Source: Desulfonauticus submarinus
Lineage (GTDB): Bacteria > Desulfobacterota > Desulfovibrionia > Desulfovibrionales > Desulfonatronovibrionaceae
DNA: 64,000 nucleotides
NCBI RefSeq assembly: GCF_900104045.1
Contig: NZ_FNIN01000005.1
Span: forward strand, 1-64,000
Reading direction: 5' to 3'
Shown here in pieces: positions 62,748 through 64,000 of this stretch (its first letter is position 1; each line of letters opens with the position of its first letter). A program made the translations under genes and the position numbers. Under the pieces are notes generated by a model that was not told the origin of the DNA, did no database searches, and was given only the letters and a program-made list of their open reading frames with translations.

Positions 62748-64000
62748 TTATTTGGGTTGAATGAGATTTTGAATTTCTTCTAATAGTTTTTTAAGAGAAT
62801 AAGGTTTCTGAAGAAAAGTAAAACCTTTTTGTTTAATAATAGGTAAGTGTTTTTTATAATCGGTATAACCACTATTTAAAATAATTTTTACTTTGGAATT
62901 TAGCTTAATTAATTCTTGTACCAAGTCTAGTCCGTTTTGGTCAGGAAGAAGCATATCGCTGATAATAAGGTCAAAGTCGTTGTTTTGTTTTTTAAAAATT
63001 TCTTTAGCTTGATTAGCGTTTAAGGCTGAATGCACTTTGTATCCTTGCTCTATTAAAGATAGTTCTATAATTTCTAGAATATCCTTATCATCCTCTACTA
63101 TCAATATTTTGGATTTAGGATTGGGCTCTTTAAATTGGACATTTTCACTTTTAGTTTTAGTATGTTGTTTTTTTTCAAAAAAAGCAGGTATGTATATTTT
63201 AAAAGTCGTTCCTCTGGGTTTATTAGTTTCAACTTCAATGTATCCTTTATGTTCTTTTATTATTTTATACACTACAGATAATCCAAGTCCTGTTCCTCCT
63301 TTTTTGGTGGTAAAAAAGGGCTCAAAGATATGTGCTAGATCTTTTTGTTTAATTCCTTTACCTGTATCAGAGATTGATAGACAAATATATTTTGTTGTTG
63401 ATTTGTTTTTAAAATTAGATATATTTTGTGTAGTTATTGTAATTTGTCCTTTACTATAAATAGCATCCTTTGCATTTAATATAAGATTTAAAATCACTTG
63501 TTCTAACTTAGGTTTATCTCCTTTAATAATCCAAATTTTTTCTTCAAGATTGGTAGTAATTGTGATTTCTGAAGGTATGCTGTGTTTTAGAATATCTATA
63601 AAATCCAAAATCACTTCATTAATATTTAGATTAATAAGACGCAGATGTTGTTTTTTGCTTAGAATTAGTAGCTCGTTGACTAAGTTTTTAGATTTGGTGA
63701 GTACACTTACCATTTTTAACAAATATGGATAAACAGGACTATTTTTGCCTAGTTTGGATAAAGATAGATCTAGATACCCTTGAATAGATAAGAGCATATT
63801 ATTAAAATCATGGGCAATCCCACCTGCTAATATACCAATAGATTTAACTTTATGAAGGTGAATTATCTGTTCATGCAATTTTTTCTCTTCAGTAATGTCT
63901 TTTTTTATTCCTACAAAATTAGAAATATTATTGTTTTTATCTTGTATAGGAACTATAATTGCATCTTCATAATAGATTTCGCCATTTTTCTTTTTATTTA
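62748..64000 (-). CDS. PAS / histidine kinase / receiver protein (5' partial)
   Basis: A cytoplasmic hybrid sensor whose N-terminus lies beyond the window: the frame is open to the last base. The visible part starts in the end of a PAS domain (VPIQDKNNNISNFVGIKKDIT). It is followed by a HisKA domain with phospho-His in GGIAHDFNNML, an ATPase domain (NLILNAKDAIYSKG and KGGTGLGLSVVYK) and a C-terminal receiver (IVEDDKD and phospho-acceptor Asp in LIISDMLLPDQNG). The HDFNN type is common in Deltaproteobacteria. An in-frame TTG at 63878 is not a credible start. No partner gene is visible. Confidence 0.92.
   Translation of the reverse strand, partial: NKKKNGEIYYEDAIIVPIQDKNNNISNFVGIKKDITEEKKLHEQIIHLHKVKSIGILAGGIAHDFNNMLLSIQGYLDLSLSKLGKNSPVYPYLLKMVSVLTKSKNLVNELLILSKKQHLRLINLNINEVILDFIDILKHSIPSEITITTNLEEKIWIIKGDKPKLEQVILNLILNAKDAIYSKGQITITTQNISNFKNKSTTKYICLSISDTGKGIKQKDLAHIFEPFFTTKKGGTGLGLSVVYKIIKEHKGYIEVETNKPRGTTFKIYIPAFFEKKQHTKTKSENVQFKEPNPKSKILIVEDDKDILEIIELSLIEQGYKVHSALNANQAKEIFKKQNNDFDLIISDMLLPDQNGLDLVQELIKLNSKVKIILNSGYTDYKKHLPIIKQKGFTFLQKPYSLKKLLEEIQNLIQPK

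Noticed and set aside
1-64000. CRISPR arrays, insertion sequences, prophage or integrase signatures
   Set aside because: I found no direct-repeat array, transposase or integrase motif, or tRNA-linked insertion. The tRNA-Pro is followed by its own terminator without a phage-like flank.

Overview
The window is AT-rich DNA from a strictly anaerobic, Gram-negative bacterium. The gene set points to a low-GC member of the Desulfovibrionales (sulfate reducers of the Desulfonauticus/Desulfothermus kind); this is inferred from gene content, not from a marker gene. The clues are a Desulfovibrio-type single [4Fe-4S] ferredoxin, anaerobic ribonucleotide reductase NrdD/NrdG, futalosine-pathway menaquinone synthesis (MqnC), a CobA-HemD fusion next to a Zn-type HemB gene, sulfite/sulfonate exporters of the TauE/SafE family, LolA and secretin (outer-membrane systems), and a periplasmic multihaem respiratory operon.

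Layout. 1-9390 (+): end of a TauE/SafE exporter, valS, cobA-hemD, purN, nrdG-nrdD and tRNA-Pro(GGG) with a strong terminator. 9456-12525 (-): small conserved proteins, hemB and a methyltransferase-like gene, with a possible structured RNA at 10312-10505 on the other strand. 12774-14178 (+): an exported protein and a CsgG-like lipoprotein. 14300-20356 (-): one giant secreted protein of 2018 residues with two von Willebrand A domains. 20580-23083 (+): a zinc/manganese-type ABC transporter. 23063-25132 (-): a second TauE/SafE exporter and an aminotransferase. 25311-33770 (+): lipB-lipA, an AAA-ATPase/PD-(D/E)XK gene, ferredoxin, a binding protein with a hybrid histidine kinase, two small conserved proteins, lolA and a 56-residue Cys-rich protein. 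33786-35674 (-): pseudouridine synthase, J-domain protein and Cys-cluster protein. 36083-38337 (+): mqnC and an M24 peptidase. 38387-39310 (-): Mn-dependent pyrophosphatase.

39460-53353 (-) is a complete-looking MSHA-type pilus locus: major pilin, minor pilins, a large PilX-like protein, MshI/J/K-like proteins, secretin with a TPR tail, ExeA-like ATPase, assembly ATPase, inner-membrane platform and, last, a membrane-anchored sigma-54 activator. A near-consensus sigma-54 promoter lies in front of the pilin gene. About 135 bp further upstream are two identical-arm palindromes spaced exactly two helical turns apart, as expected for activator sites.

53713-58096: MTA/SAH deaminase and cobalamin adenosyltransferase (+), AmmeMemoRadiSam enzyme AmrS (-), M23 peptidase (+). 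58481-62662 (+): a three-gene respiratory operon, HybA-like Fe-S protein, HybB-like quinol-binding membrane protein and a 13-haem cytochrome built from a tetrahaem c3-like domain and an octahaem tetrathionate-reductase-like domain. The cytochrome frame is interrupted by one in-frame TGA at 61310-61312. The TGA appears to sit at a family-conserved Cys position and is followed by a perfect hairpin with the geometry of a bacterial SECIS element. I read it as a selenocysteine codon. This putative selenoprotein is the strongest novelty in the window. The window ends inside a PAS/histidine-kinase/receiver gene on the minus strand.
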